A stretch of DNA of 64,000 nt from Corydoras sp. C115 (lineage: Eukaryota > Chordata > Actinopteri > Siluriformes > Callichthyidae), in the NCBI GenBank assembly GCA_019802505.1, contig JAFMOC010000032.1, forward strand, positions 1,703,001-1,767,000, read 5' to 3'. The position numbers and the translations under genes are program-made. The notes beneath the pieces were generated by a model. That model searched no databases, was not told where the DNA came from, and saw only the letters and a list, made by a program, of their open reading frames with translations. Positions 31,661 through 43,651 of the stretch are shown here, piece by piece. Numbering within the stretch: the first letter of the stretch is position 1; each line of letters starts with the position of its first letter.

Positions 31661-32424
31661 TTTCTTTTTCTTGTTATTTTGTTACGATTAAATGTTATAC
31701 TTCACCCTATTTGAAATAACTTTTTCTATTAATCTTATTTTAAACTGATGCACACTGTGTAGCTCCACAAGGTCACAATATGTGAGATCTTTATATCACT
31801 ATTAAAGCCATATTTCTCCCATTATCATATAATAATTCAGAGAATAGTGCCGTTTCATGTCCTGGAGGCTCCGAGTTTTTGTGAGAAACTACGTGCCGCT
31901 CAACTGAAAACCTTCCTGGCATTCACACCAATGTTCTCATCTTGGCCTCGTATCGACTCCTCCATGCTATTTTTCACATCCTTGGCATGAGTGTCTGATT
32001 TGGTGGATGAAGTAAAGCGGGCCTGGAGTGAGTGTGGATATCACAGACAGGTCTCAGCCAGCAGGCAGAGCTTCCACAATAACAGCACACTGAAGCTGTT
32101 TTGATTGGATTACGCGCTTCTGCTGCTGTTGTGATTGCTACCTTCAGTTGATACGCTCTGACCTTTTTCTGAAGTCAAGAAAGTTGAGGGGGGGTAAAGA
32201 ATTCGGCTCTTATAGACTGCCGGGTTCGGGGGATGGATTCCATGCCTCCACAAATAGCAGGCGATTTCGCCGGTAGCCGTAATTAATTGGGATACCGAGC
32301 TGGAACCGTCTGTTTTCTTTCTCATCTGGTCAGCTGTCGGTTGTCTCTTCCCATCACGCCAGACGTCATTTATTACACGACTTCTGACGACACTTTTAGA
32401 ATGCATAATGCATCAAACACACAG
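31661..32424. other. unique stretch, no gene seen
   Basis: A 98-codon minus frame at 32110-32406 is unrecognised. Confidence 0.55.
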
Positions 32425-32553
32425 TCCATCCATCCATCCATTATCTTCCGCTTTATCCTCTATTAGGGTCGCAGGGGGTTCCCCATGCCAGGGGAGAACT
32501 TTGGGCAGATACACCCAGGACAAGGCGCCAATCTATCACTGAACACCCACTCA

Positions 32554-32601
<48 letters not shown>

Positions 32602-32795
32602 ATATGGGGCAATTTGGAGAATTCAATTGACTTGATCCATGTTTTTGGACTGTGGGAGGAAACCGGAGAATCCGGAGCAAACCCACACGGACACGGGGAG
32701 AACATGGAAACTCCACCCAGATTGGGATTCAAACCGGGAATCCCTAGTGCTTAGAGGAGAACATGCCAACCACTAAGCCACCGTGCTGCCCTAAA
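32425..32795 (-). mobile_element. V-SINE, full length with (AC)n expansion
   Basis: The body's short TGTG segment has grown to about 24 AC units (32550-32597). A 10-bp gap lies in the tail domain. Confidence 0.9.
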
Positions 32796-32847
32796 TAATA
32801 AATTATAAGGGATTCATAATTTTATGAATATTTTTACGATTTTAATG

Positions 32848-33117
32848 CTTAGGGCTTAGGGGTTGGCATGTTCTCTTCTCAGTGCTAGGGATTCCGGGTT
32901 CGAATCCCAATTTGGCTGGAGTTTCCATGTTCTCCCCATGTCTACGTGGGTTTCCTCCGGGTTCTCCGGTTTCCTCCCACAATCCAAAACCATGGATCAA
33001 GGTCAATTGAATTCTCCAAGTGTTTGTGTGGGTGAGTGTGTGTCCAGTGATGGATTGGCGTCCTGTCCTGGGTGTATCTGCCCAGCGCCTGAGACGTTCT
33101 CCCCTGGATGGGCATTT
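32848..33117 (+). mobile_element. V-SINE, tail lost
   Basis: Head to GGATGGGCAT. The last ~50 bp, with the GGAT repeats, are missing. Confidence 0.87.
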
Positions 33118-33974
33118 TGGACTGCAGATCAATCAGCCGTCACGAGAATCAAACCTCTGCATATTTTTGGACGTATATATTTTATCATACGTATATGTCT
33201 GCCGACGGCCGTCCCTAAATCCCCCCCCTTCCTTTATTCATAAATTCACAAGCATGTAACATCTGAAAAGGACAGAGCAACGTATTTTATCTGCATTGCA
33301 GCAAAAGCAGAGGATACTTCGAATAATGAAATTATTCATGAAGCGCGTGGTTTCCGTAGACCTCTGGCTCTGGTATTTATTTATTCATGCATTATCTAAA
33401 CTGCATTTAAATGGGAGACGGCTTCTGTCTACAAATGCGCTCGGAACGCAGCCCGCTGCTGTTTGCCTCGTTTCGAACTCCTCGCACGGCGGCATGAGCG
33501 AGGACGAGTCGACTGTCGCAGTGTAGCCGCTGCGCGGGCAGGGAGCTGGAGACCGGGCCGTCCGCCGTCTCTAAAGGGCTCCATTTGCATAGGCTTCCTC
33601 CGATACGTGCGCTGCCGAGGCCCCGATCGATTTGGGCCAGATTTATCACTACGAGCCGGCTCACGAGGCTGAGGATGGAACGAATATAGGCTCGGCTGGA
33701 CGCCTGACCTGGCTGTCCACTCAGATATAGCGTTGATTTCCCCCACCCCCACCCCCCACACACACACATGTTTATTAATCTCTAACATTGTACGCCATGC
33801 CCCTTAATTCTGTTCCAGTCGTTACGGGTCGAAAACATGACTTGTTTTATAGACGGATTATGAAATGCATGCAAATTAATGTCCCACGTGTCCGCGTCCT
33901 GCGCCGTTATGTTGACTGTCTGCGAAGACTGAAAAGTCTTCTCATTTTCCTAATCCTTTACTAGTCTGTGGGGT
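33118..33974. other. unique stretch, partly GC-rich
   Basis: 33420-33700 is GC-rich with several CpGs and a CATTTGCATA motif near 33582. Frames up to 120 codons on the minus strand have no recognisable domain. Confidence 0.5.
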
Positions 33975-34350
33975 GGGGGGTTAGAACGTTTCAGGCACTG
34001 GGCAGATACACCCAGGACAGGACGCCCATCTACCGCTGCACTCACTATATAGGGGCAATTTAGAGCAGCCAATTCACCTTGAATCCATATTTTTTACCAT
34101 CCAGGACAAGGCACCAATCTATTGCTGGGCACAGTCTTACTTACACAGACCCACACACTATATAGGGGCAATTTAGAGCAGCCAATTCACCTTGAATCCA
34201 TATTTTTGGACTGAGGAAGGAACCTATTGGACCACACATTATATAGGGGCAATTAGAGGAGTCAATTCACCTTGCTTTCTTGTTTTTGGGAGGAAACTGT
34301 GGGAGGAAACTGGAAAACCTGGAACACCCAGACAGCCACGGGGAGAACAT
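33975..34350 (-). mobile_element. array of older V-SINE pieces
   Basis: ACTATATAGGGGCAATTTAG and CAGCCAATTCACCTTGAATC occur twice (from about 34045 and 34149), with a third, more diverged unit near 34238. The last unit is interrupted by the copy at 34351. Confidence 0.78.
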
Positions 34351-34697
34351 CCATCCATCCATTATCTTCCGCTTTATCCTATAGGGTCACGGTGGGGTTC
34401 CCCATGCCCATCCAGTGGGGAACATTTCGGGCCCTGGGCAGATACAACCAGGACAGGACGCCAGTCCATCACTGGGCACACACTCACTCATTCACACAGA
34501 CACACTCTATATGGGGCAATTTGGAGAATTCAATTGACCTGTATCCATGTTTTTGGACTGTGGGAGGAAACCGGAGAACCCGGAGGAAACCCACGCGGAC
34601 ACGGGGAGAACATGAAAACTCCACCCAGATGGAGATTCGAACCGGGAATCCGTAGAGCTGAGAGGAGAACGTGTTAACCACTAAGCCACCGTGCCGC
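34351..34697 (-). mobile_element. V-SINE inserted into an older V-SINE
   Basis: Complete young copy. GGAGAACAT borders it on both sides (34342-34350 and 34703-34711), within a 14-bp stretch matching at 12 positions. Confidence 0.87.
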
Positions 34698-34795
34698 CAC
34701 ATGGAGAACATGTCCACCCAAAATCCACCATATGGTGATTGAAAGCGCTGAGAGGAGAACATGCAAACTCTCCACCACCGTGTCGCCCTCTGCAG
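34698..34795 (-). mobile_element. V-SINE, head of the interrupted older copy
   Basis: Continues the host copy: GGAGAACATGTCCACCC to the degraded head TCCACCACCGTGTCGCCC. Confidence 0.72.
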
Positions 34796-35584
34796 ATGTT
34801 ACTGTATTAGAAATGCATTCAGTATTCGTTCTAATTCTCTCCTTTTTCTTTTTTCTTTCATGTGCCGCGCTGCTACCCGGCTGAACAACAGGTAAGTGAA
34901 ATGTCTTTACTCCTTTAACAGAACCCTCATAATGTCCACATACAGTACGAATCCGTCTGAGATCCTCTCAGCATCCCCTTTAATCGTCTTCTCGTCCCTC
35001 GCGGAAATACAAACGGCATAACATGAACAAAACATGTCGGCAGATGTTGTGCAGGAACAATTTCACACCTTCTGTTATGTGGCCACCTGTAATGGCGGTC
35101 TTTCTTATTGGCTCGGGGAGGGCAGTTAAAGTACGGGGTGAAACATGACTCGGCCACCTCGTGTGTTGTGTTGCACAGCAATTATTCACGAGCACATTCG
35201 CTTTGCCCCCACGACCGGGGGAAGATGCCCTCATGACCGCGCAGAGTGCAATGACATACATACGAGCATACAAATAGATCTGACCTATGATGACTCAGCG
35301 AACGTGTTATTATGTAATTGTGCGTTTATTAAGGCTAATTAAAGCAGCGCGGCGTTTTTTTTGTTTTTTTTGGAATCAGAATGCTCACAGGGGTGACTCT
35401 CGGAAGGGCTTCTTCCCAATTAAGCCACCACCGCGAATCACCATAGCGCCCCTGCAGCCCTGCCATACGAAAGGTCATAATTATAATAATTACATCATAA
35501 GTGACAAGACGCTGTTTGTTTCCTCATCGTTTGTTCTTTTGTAATTTGGGTTCGTGCGATCCACCCTAAGCACCAGCAAGCACC
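34796..35584. other. unique stretch with a splice-like signal
   Basis: Contains the recursive-splice-like site at 34891/34892. No open frame is recognised. Confidence 0.5.
34829..34897 (+). promoter_or_regulatory. possible recursive splice site
   Basis: A TCTAAT branch-point-like word is followed by a 25-base pyrimidine tract (34833-34858). No AG follows until CAACAG at 34886-34891, which is immediately followed by a consensus donor GTAAGT (34892-34897). Acceptor joined directly to donor is the form of a recursive (zero-length exon) splice site in long introns. It is a chance-prone pattern. Confidence 0.25.
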
Positions 35585-35921
35585 AACAAAAGTCTGACCA
35601 CACCCCCTTTTTCCTTGGTTTATTTTCTCCATATGGATGAACTTTGTAGTTTTACAGTTAAAGACTGTTGTCCATATTTGTTCTTGGTTTTTGGTTCTCT
35701 GTTGGTCAAGAGCATCACAGAACAGGTATCATTTGGGTGGTGGATTGTTTATTGTCAGTTCTGCAGTGACACTGATGTGGTGAGGGGGTTTTTGGGTAGT
35801 TTTATTATAGATGTATCCCTGCTCTGTGGTGGTTCTATTGGGGTTCTGACCATTAGACCAGAGTAGAGGGATGTACACAGTATGTACTGTAGTCCACTAA
35901 AAAATGGACTACGGTCTGGAA
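35585..35921 (+). mobile_element. MITE-A
   Basis: Left end degraded (AAAAGTCTGACCACACCCCC). The interior is well kept, with GAACAGGTATCATTTGGGTG and GTACACAGTATGTACTGTAG. The right arm is cut off at GGTCTGGAAG, where a SINE fragment begins. Confidence 0.83.
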
Positions 35922-35923
35922 GA

Positions 35924-35992
35924 TGTACCCAGGACAGGGCACCAATCTATTTCTGGGCACACACACACACAGACACACACAAGCACACTCTA
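35924..35992 (-). mobile_element. V-SINE fragment
   Basis: ACCCAGGACAGGGCACC through an AC-rich stretch. Confidence 0.78.
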
Positions 35993-36366
35993 GGGTCTAG
36001 GGTCACGGGGGGGTGGGTGGGTTCCCCATGCCCATCTAGGGGAGAATGTTTCAGGTGCTGGGCAGATACACCCAGGAGAGGACACCAATCTATCGCTGGG
36101 CACACACTCACTCACTCACACACACACTCTATATGGGGCAATTTGGAGGATTCAATTGACCTTGATCCATATTTTTGGACTGTGGGAGGAAACGATTGGG
36201 ATCGTTCCCACGATTGGGATTTTGGACTGTGGAAGGAAACCGGAGAACCCGGAGGAAACCCACGCAGACACGGGGAGAACATGGAAACTCCACCCAGATG
36301 GGGATTCGAACCGTGAATCCCTAGTGCTGAGAGGAGAACGTGCTAACCACTAAGCCACCGTGCCGC

Positions 36367-36367
<1 letters not shown>
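35993..36367 (-). mobile_element. V-SINE with internal duplication
   Basis: Full length. The TTTTTGGACTGTGGGAGG block of the central domain appears twice (about 36172 and 36222), separated by a short inverted pair around GATTGGGATCGTTCCCACG. Confidence 0.87.
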
Positions 36368-36434
<67 letters not shown>

Positions 36435-36459
36435 ATTATTTTTTTTTTTTTTTTTTTTT
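36368..36459. repeat. (TA)n then T run
   Basis: About 30 TA units, three TTA units, then about 20 T. Confidence 0.95.
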
Positions 36460-36566
36460 GTAAAGCCTCCACTGTTGTGCATCTAACAGAGTGATGCAGA
36501 AGCAGGAATATCATAGTCTTCACAAGCAGCAAACACAAAGAAAGATCAGGCTATAAGTCAAGGGTG

Positions 36567-36606
<40 letters not shown>

Positions 36607-37010
36607 AGAAAGAAAGCAAGAATCAATCTCTCTTCACAGAGGCAGCCATGCCATGAGCCACGGCTAACGTTTACTAATCTTCGGCGACCTTTTACTCAAG
36701 AGCAGAACGGGGTCCAGAAAATTGAGCCTCTGGAGGATCCCGTGCCACGACTGTCCACACTGTTCTATTTAGCCCAGACTAACTAAAGACCCGATCGATA
36801 CTCTATCTCCCTCACATACAGCCCTGTCCCCCAGTTTTATTTTTCTGCCCTTTACTGGCCCCGCAGTCGGGACTTTTTTCTCAGTCCTGAGACAAGAGAG
36901 GGGGAGGAGGGGGGTTATATGAGAGACCAACACGATGGACTACAGTCCAACAGGTTAAGATATGAATTCCTGTAATCCTATAGTTTGGTATGATTATCAT
37001 CCACTGATGG
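36460..37010. other. unique stretch with (GA)n
   Basis: (GA)n at 36569-36602. No gene is seen. Confidence 0.6.
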
Positions 37011-37020
37011 GGTATGATGG

Positions 37021-37379
37021 GTGGCACGCTGGCTTAGGGTTTAGCATGTTCTCCTCTAAGAGCTAGGGATTACCGGGTGGAATCCCAAGCTGGGTGGAGT
37101 TTCCATGTTCTCGCAGTGTCCGTATGGGTTTCCTTCGGGTTCTCCGGTTTCCTCCCACAGTCCAAAAGCATGGATCAAGATCAATTGAGTTCTCCAAATT
37201 GCCCCATATAAAGTGTCTATGTGAGTGAGTGAATGTGTGTCCAGTGATAAATTGGCGCCCTGTCCTGTGTGTATCTGCCCAGCGCCCGAAATGTCCTCCC
37301 CTGGATTGGCATGGGGACACCCCCCCCCCTCCCCTCGTGACCCTAGTAGAGGATAAAGTGGAAGATAATGGATGGATGT
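37021..37379 (+). mobile_element. V-SINE, complete with 10-bp duplication
   Basis: GGTATGATGG flanks it (37011-37020 and 37380-37389). The A box is altered (GGCTTAGGGTTTAGC), and the B box is weakened to GGGTGGAATCCC. Confidence 0.9.
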
Positions 37380-37389
37380 GGTATGATGG

Positions 37390-37704
37390 TTGCAGTGGTT
37401 AGCATGGTTTCAGCTGTCATTCTGAAGGTTGTGCGCTCTGACGCCAACCATCCAATTGGAATACTAGCTGTTTAAAATTTACCTTTAAAACAAAAAACTG
37501 AATAATATAAAATAAAATCAAAAATCTCTGCTAAATGACGGCGTAATTTGATGTAAATCGGTGTGACATCACGCTCAGAGTGACAGAAACTATGAGGAAA
37601 TAATTGTACTCATGAGCTGTTACAGCAGTGACCACGAGTGACCCCTCCGTATGTCCCACCACGAGTGGAAGTGGGATACACGGAGGTGCAGAGGGGTAAT
37701 GGTG
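37390..37704. other. unique stretch, no gene seen
   Basis: Nothing recognised. Confidence 0.6.
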
Positions 37705-37870
37705 GGATTAGAGTTTATTCAGGAGCCTGATGGCCCTCGGGTACAGACCGTTCCTCAACCTGCCGGGTGGAGATTTAATGCCGCCGTCCCGTTTGGCTGA
37801 GGGCGGTCTGGTAAACTGTCCGTGTGCTGGGTGGAGGAGGTCTGAGGTGATTCTGAAAGCCTTGGTTTGA
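37705..37870 (-). pseudogene. LINE ORF2 C-terminal fragment
   Basis: The minus-strand translation ends HPAHGQFTRPPSAKR... then LRNGLYPRAIRLLNKL and a stop. LINE ORF2 proteins of the L2/CR1/Rex group end with the pattern HP-H-F-LLPSGRR-R...N-FFP-AI-LLN, so this is the extreme C-terminus. The open frame extends upstream to 37983 without further resemblance. The adjoining 3' UTR on the low-coordinate side is not recognisable. Confidence 0.65.
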
Positions 37871-38189
37871 AAGTTTGGCTTTGAGGCGGGTGGTTTAATG
37901 TCAGTAATTACTTGAAATGTTGGCTGTGCGCTGGAATAAAGAACAGAAGCAGACCTTTTAAAGAAGACACAGAGAGAAGCCATTCATTACTAATTATCTG
38001 TCTACAAATGTTTAAATGTCAGCTGCCTTTTAAAACTGCAAGAGCTGTTTAATAATCATTTAATTTGGATATGTGTCATTAAAACTGACCATGGAGTCAG
38101 CTTATTATCTAGTGTTTCAATGTTTAAATAACCACAGCAAGTAGGTGTGTGTGTGCGTGTGCGCACAGATATACATAACATTTTGGCTA
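37871..38189. other. unique stretch, no gene seen
   Basis: AT-rich towards the microsatellite at 38190. Nothing recognised. Confidence 0.6.
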
Positions 38190-38194
38190 TATAT

Positions 38195-38275
<81 letters not shown>
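38190..38275. repeat. (TA)n / (CA)n microsatellite
   Basis: TA to about 38230, then CATA and CA units to 38275. Confidence 0.93.
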
Positions 38276-38276
<1 letters not shown>

Positions 38277-38287
38277 TTCTGTGTGTG

Positions 38288-38603
38288 TACCGCGGGGGGG
38301 GGGGGGTTCCCCATGCCCATCCAGGGGAGAACGTTTCGTGCGCTGGGCAGACACACCCAGGACAGGACGCCAATCTATCGCTAGGCACACACTCACTCAC
38401 ACAGACACACTCTATATGGGGCAATTTGGAGAATTCAATTGACCTTGATCCATGTTTTTGGATTGTGGGAGGAAACCGGAGAACCCGGAAGAAACCCAGA
38501 CGGACACGGGGAGAACATGGAAACTCCACCCAGATTGGTATTCGAACCGGAAATCCCTAGCACTGAGAGGAGAACATGCAAACCACTAAGCCACCATGCC
38601 GCC
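38288..38603 (-). mobile_element. V-SINE lacking its tail
   Basis: Starts in a run of 12 G in the tail domain. The GGAT tail and adjacent 40 bp are missing, replaced by the microsatellite. The head is intact. Confidence 0.88.
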
Positions 38604-39952
38604 TCTCGCCTCATATATGTAAAACCATATTTAAGGTTGGCATCACATTCGTCTCCAATAATCCAAAACCAGGTGGTTAATCAGTAAGTGTTAATGTTCG
38701 GGGGAGAGGTGCTGGATCAGAGCACGATGGCTCCAAACTCAACATGAAGGTTGATGTGCAACCTTCGTTCTTCCACATTTCCAACCGGAACCGCATTGGG
38801 TTCCCAAAACCCCATTGATATTGACATTGGTCCATAAGTCCAGTGCTCTGTCTCAATCATTCTCCCCATTCTATATCCGTCGGAGGACATCTTCCTATCA
38901 CACGTCCAGTGCTGATCTTTGCATGACGGGTTCAGCATCTCTAACAGAACCCTGCTGTGCTAAACACGAGGAAGGATTCGATGCTAGCCTCGCTTGAAGT
39001 TCTGATTCCCCACATCTTTTGCAGAAACCTTGCCTCCCGGCCATTAGTCAATCCCTTGCTTCTCTCCTCAGGCCAGACAAATGGCTCTGGCTCCGGTTGC
39101 CCTGGTTACGGGATGTGTGGGCTGATTAGAGATGCCGGCGTTGTCCGAGCGGGTCGAGGTGATTTTAGAGTGCCCGTCTCTGTTGAAAGACACTGGCGGG
39201 AGACACGAGGATGTGCTGGGCAATAACCAGCGGCCAGTCACATGGGAGGACAATCGGAAATAAATTGCCGAGCTGTCCGGCTCTAATCATATCTGCCTAT
39301 TTATCCATTTGCTTAATTCATCCTCCCAGACATAACCTTGGATCCCGGGCACCATCCGTCTTATGATCCTATTCTTAGCGGTCAATACATACTGACACGA
39401 GGGGCTTGATGTACTGTTGCCACATGGTGGGGCATGTCAGAGTGCATATGAAATTAATCCCGAATTAATCGAGCCTGAAGCTATTCAGAGCCTAAGCCCA
39501 AATCAGCCTGATTAAAGAGTTCAGCTGTAAAACAGTGTAATAATACACAAAGCATCTTATCTTTAACTATTATTATAAATTATAATAATAATTATTATTA
39601 TTATTCTTATCCCGTTTGCTGAAGTCAAACTATAAATATTCATTCTGACGAGGACCTAAAGCGCCCGTCCTCCTCCACCAATCCCTCTGAATGTCATACT
39701 TTCTACCTATGAACATGGAGGTCGTAATGACCAGGACCAGGGTATTAGCTTAATGTCAGACAGCTCACAGGAGAAAGATCAACGTTGTTTTTTTTGTTTT
39801 TTTTCGCTTCTTTTTATCAAGGGATATTGAGCTTTCTTGACTCCCCTGCAATTTATAAGATCCTGCCACTCTGTAATCCCTGTCCCTGAAACAAACGACA
39901 TGAAGGGAATAAATTAACCTGCTACGTTAGACAACTCCAACTATTTGATGTC
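38604..39952. other. longest repeat-free stretch, no gene seen
   Basis: About 1.35 kb without a recognised repeat. A CTTCTCTCCTCAG acceptor-like tract at 39060-39072 is followed by a 150-base open stretch with no convincing donor. TTATTATTATT occurs near 39590. Confidence 0.5.
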
Positions 39953-40304
39953 CCATCCATTCATTGTCTTCCACTTTATCCTCTGCTAGGGTCAGGGAAA
40001 GGGTGTGGTTCCCCATGCCCATCCAGAGGAGAACGTTTCGGGCGCTGGGCAAATGCACCCAAGACAGGGCGCAAATCCATCGCTGGGCACACACTCACTC
40101 ACACAAACACACTCTATATGGGGCAATTTGGAGAACTCAATTGACTTGATCCATGTATTTGGACTGTGGGAGGAAACTGGAGAACCCAGAGGAAACCCAC
40201 GCAGACACGGGCAGAACATGGAAACTCCACCCAGATTGGGATTCGAATCTGGAATCCCCATCACTGAAAGCCTGACGTGTTCACCAATGACGCCACCACA
40301 AAAC
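39953..40304 (-). mobile_element. V-SINE, full length
   Basis: Tail CCATCCATTCATTG (mixed GGAT/GAAT), all domains, head diverged (ACCAATGACGCCACCAC). Confidence 0.88.
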
Positions 40305-40327
40305 CCCTATTAAAACATGATGGTATA

Positions 40328-40525
40328 TTCATTCATTCATTCATTCATTATCTTCCGCTTTATCACTTTAAAGCTTCCGCTTTATCACTTTAAAGCTTCC
40401 GCTTTATCACTTTAAAGCTTCCGCTTTATCACTTATCGCAGGGGGGGTTCCCCATGCTCATCCAGGGGAGAACGTTTCAGGCGCTGGGCAGATACACCCA
40501 GGACAGGACGCCAATCCATCGCTGT
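40328..40525 (-). mobile_element. V-SINE tail half with a 22-bp tandem repeat
   Basis: (GAAT)n tail, then the tail word CTTCCGCTTTATCAC with CTTTAAAG repeated at 40352, 40374, 40396 and 40418, then the ordinary tail domain to CCAATCCATCGCTG. Confidence 0.9.
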
Positions 40526-40854
40526 GAGGGTATATTATCCCAAACAAACTTTGCCACAAACAGAAGTTAACTTTGGCCGAACTCTTGCTCATTGCCCATA
40601 AGGTCTTGTCTCGGATGTTCACACCAGCCTCGCGTACGACGTCAACACCGACACCTCGTCTGACGCATTCCAAGCCGAGCGTACTCATCACACAACACTC
40701 CGTCATTCAGGAAAGAGCAGGCGACATCTGGAACGCATGTCAATTAAACCAATGTACACAAACGTGCATGATAATGAAGTCCTTCCATTTAAAAGATTAT
40801 AATATTATGATTCGGAAACCAGCAGCTGCTGCTACTATCGCATCGTAACTAGAC

Positions 40855-40906
<52 letters not shown>

Positions 40907-41131
40907 GAGATGTTATATAAAAACATAATATATTAATGGTTACCGATAAGACACATCTCATTTCTATTTCATGTCTTCAGCAAAACCAAAAGTCTTAATG
41001 CAACTGATTCAAAAGTCAGAAGTTCACAACGTCATTAGGAGAACGAGATTAAAGGTCTGATTTTATGGACCTGTAGACGAGTTGTGCACTGATTTAGGAC
41101 GTGTCGTGTGTCTTTGCTATGTGTGTGTGTC

Positions 41132-41137
<6 letters not shown>
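40526..41137. other. unique stretch with (GA)n
   Basis: (GA)n at 40858-40911. A 91-codon frame at 40573-40848 is unrecognised. Confidence 0.55.

Positions 41138-41215
<78 letters not shown>
41138..41215. repeat. (TA)n microsatellite
   Basis: About 38 uninterrupted TA units after a TG run. Confidence 0.96.
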
Positions 41216-41218
<3 letters not shown>

Positions 41219-41344
41219 TTCCTAAGCTCACAACTGTTCACTTTATTAGTATAATTTCTTCTCCATAATATAATATTTCATAATAATTCCCCATTAAATT
41301 ATATTAATGTGATACAGTGCTATACATACACTTCTAATCTCATT

Positions 41345-41345
<1 letters not shown>

Positions 41346-41402
<57 letters not shown>
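41346..41402. repeat. run of 57 C
   Basis: Uninterrupted C from 41346 to 41402. Confidence 0.95.
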
Positions 41403-41403
<1 letters not shown>

Positions 41404-42077
41404 TGTTCAAATCCACATCCCACTCAAACGCCATCTCGAGTTTAATTCTTAATACCAATATTTGACATTTCCAGCTAAACGACTCTGCGCCACATTAAGG
41501 AGCTCATTGTTCCGAAAGCTCCCCACATGCCCGCTGACCCTATTCAAAGAACAGCCCCCCATTCCCACCCACTCTGCCCCGAAATACGTCCGAAATTGTT
41601 CCTCCTGGAACCTTCCTAAAGTCCACAGAACAAACAAGCCGGGGTCCATTAGGCTTCTCGGACTCGTGGTTATGGATGGGTAATGTGTTCTTCGGATTTG
41701 TATCGCCTCTCGATGAAGATGGACTGCGCTTTCACTCAGGTCCTGCTCCAATTCAATAATGCAATTCAGGATTGCTTTCCTAGACTTCAGTTTTTTGATT
41801 AATTCCTATTTCCCGGAGCTAAAGAACATTATTTTGACACGATTATTCTTCTCCATTTTCCTAACGCGCTCTGACACGGCAATCAAGTAGCCGCGAATCA
41901 ATGTCGTGACCGCATTGTTGGGTTCTCTACTTCCCTTTATTTACTTTTAAATTCGGCTCAGCAGAAATCGGCACTGATAATGAGCCCATTCGGCCAATTA
42001 AGAGGCGGCGTTCAGGTCATGTGGCTGGTCAATAAAAGCCCTCATCCTGGAAGACATGTTATTTAGATTACCCGCAA
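41403..42077. other. unique stretch, no gene seen
   Basis: Frames up to 100 codons on the minus strand (41449-41751), unrecognised. Confidence 0.5.
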
Positions 42078-42678
42078 TGGATCCGGGTTGGACTCCCAAT
42101 CTGGGTGGAGGGCCCATGTTCTCCCCGTGTCCACAAGGGTTTGCTCTGCGTTCCTCCCACCGTCCAAATACATGGGTTTATGGAATTGGCTGCTCTATAT
42201 ATCGCTTATCTAAGTTGCCCCTATATATGGTGTGAGTGTCTACCCAGCGATGGATTGGCGCACTGTCCTATGGTGTCTCTATGGTATAGTAGTGGTTGGC
42301 TCTGGGTATCCAGGTTCGAATTTCGATCTGGTGGCGCTTCCATGTTCTCCCTGTGTCCATGTGGGTTTCGTACTGGTTCTCTGGTTTCCTCCCACAGTCC
42401 AAAGGAAATTGTCTGCTCTACAAAACCCTTATCTAAATTGCCCCTATATATTGTGTGAGTGTCTACCCATCGATGGATCGGCGCACTGTCCTATGGTGTA
42501 TCTATGGTGGCATAGTGTTCAGCACGGTTGCCTCTCAGTGCTGGGATCCAGGTTCGATTCTCCATCGGGTGGTGCTTCCATGTTCTCCCGTGTCCATGTG
42601 GGTTTCGTCCGGGTTCTCCGGTTTCCTCCCACAGTTCAAAAGGAATTGGCTGCTCTACATAACTTTTATCTAAATTGC

Positions 42679-42750
<72 letters not shown>

Positions 42751-43040
42751 CTGTATGTGTAGTATATATATGGGTGGAGCTTTCATGTTCTTGCCACATC
42801 CATTTGATTTTCCTCTCAGTGCTCAATGTCCAACAATATGGGTTCAAGACTGCTCTAAATTGCTCCTATCTGAAATGCCCCATATGGTGTATATGTGTCA
42901 GTGTGCGCAGTGATGAATTGGTCCACTTTTTTGGGTGTATCTGCCCAGCGTCCGAAACGTTCTCCCCTGAATGGGCATGGGGAACCCCCTCGCAACCCTA
43001 ATAGAGGATAAAGTGGAAGATAATGGATGGATGGATGGAT
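42078..43040 (+). mobile_element. tandem array of older V-SINE monomers
   Basis: Head-to-tail units: GGCGCACTGTCCTATGGTGT occurs at about 42257 and 42480 (period 223) and leads each time into a new tRNA-like head. Central domains start near 42100, 42335 and 42575. A (TA)n run interrupts the third unit at 42683-42745. The array ends with a normal tail (GATAATGGATGGATGG) at 43040. Confidence 0.85.
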
Positions 43041-43651
43041 CCCTCTGAATGCGGAGCTGACCTGTACAGAGCGGACTGACGTAACAGCCAGAAATGAACG
43101 TATTAAGCTTTGCCGAAAGCGAAGCGCGGAAGAGAATCTATTTCAATAAAGAAACGTTTAGACTTAAGAGGTTTGAGACATGGTGGCTAATTTCCTATAG
43201 TGAACTCATAGCGTGGAACATTTCAGCTGAGAACATGCAAATTCACTTTGGCTTTTAATGGGAAACCCGAACTGCGGAAACATCCGAAATGAATGAATAA
43301 ATAACTGAATGAATAAATCCTTACATTAAACTCCAAATGATGGCATCAGTTATTGTGTATGCAGGTCATGCCCTAAAGCGCTGAGTCGGAAACCATTCCA
43401 AATAACAGTAAAGTGATTTTTTCACTGCTTAATGTTTATTATGGTATGCACAGATTAATATAATAAGAACATAAGATGAAGCATTTAGCATTTGGACTTA
43501 AATCCAGTCCATATTTCGCTCTGCTTAATTACAGATGATTGAGTACAATGTTACCATTCGGACTGACGTAGTACTTCATAGAACGTTAGAACTGCTCCCA
43601 GATCAAAGAGAACCCCTGCTGCCATGGAGGTGAAGGCGAGATGAATATAGT
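43041..43651. other. unique stretch, no gene seen
   Basis: GAATGAATGAATAAATAAC near 43290 is a small tetranucleotide run. Otherwise nothing. Confidence 0.6.

Noticed and set aside
32110..32406. 98-codon minus frame in unique sequence
   Set aside because: No recognisable motif and no splice or promoter context. Left as part of an unassigned stretch.
34192..34677. 161-codon frame, and many 70-130 codon frames with endings such as LYMGQFGEFN
   Set aside because: The same frames recur in nearly every V-SINE copy because the copies share ancestry. They have differing starts and breaks and no sign of a conserved protein.
39060..39226. Possible exon after CTTCTCTCCTCAG
   Set aside because: No convincing donor, a stop soon after, and no recognisable peptide.
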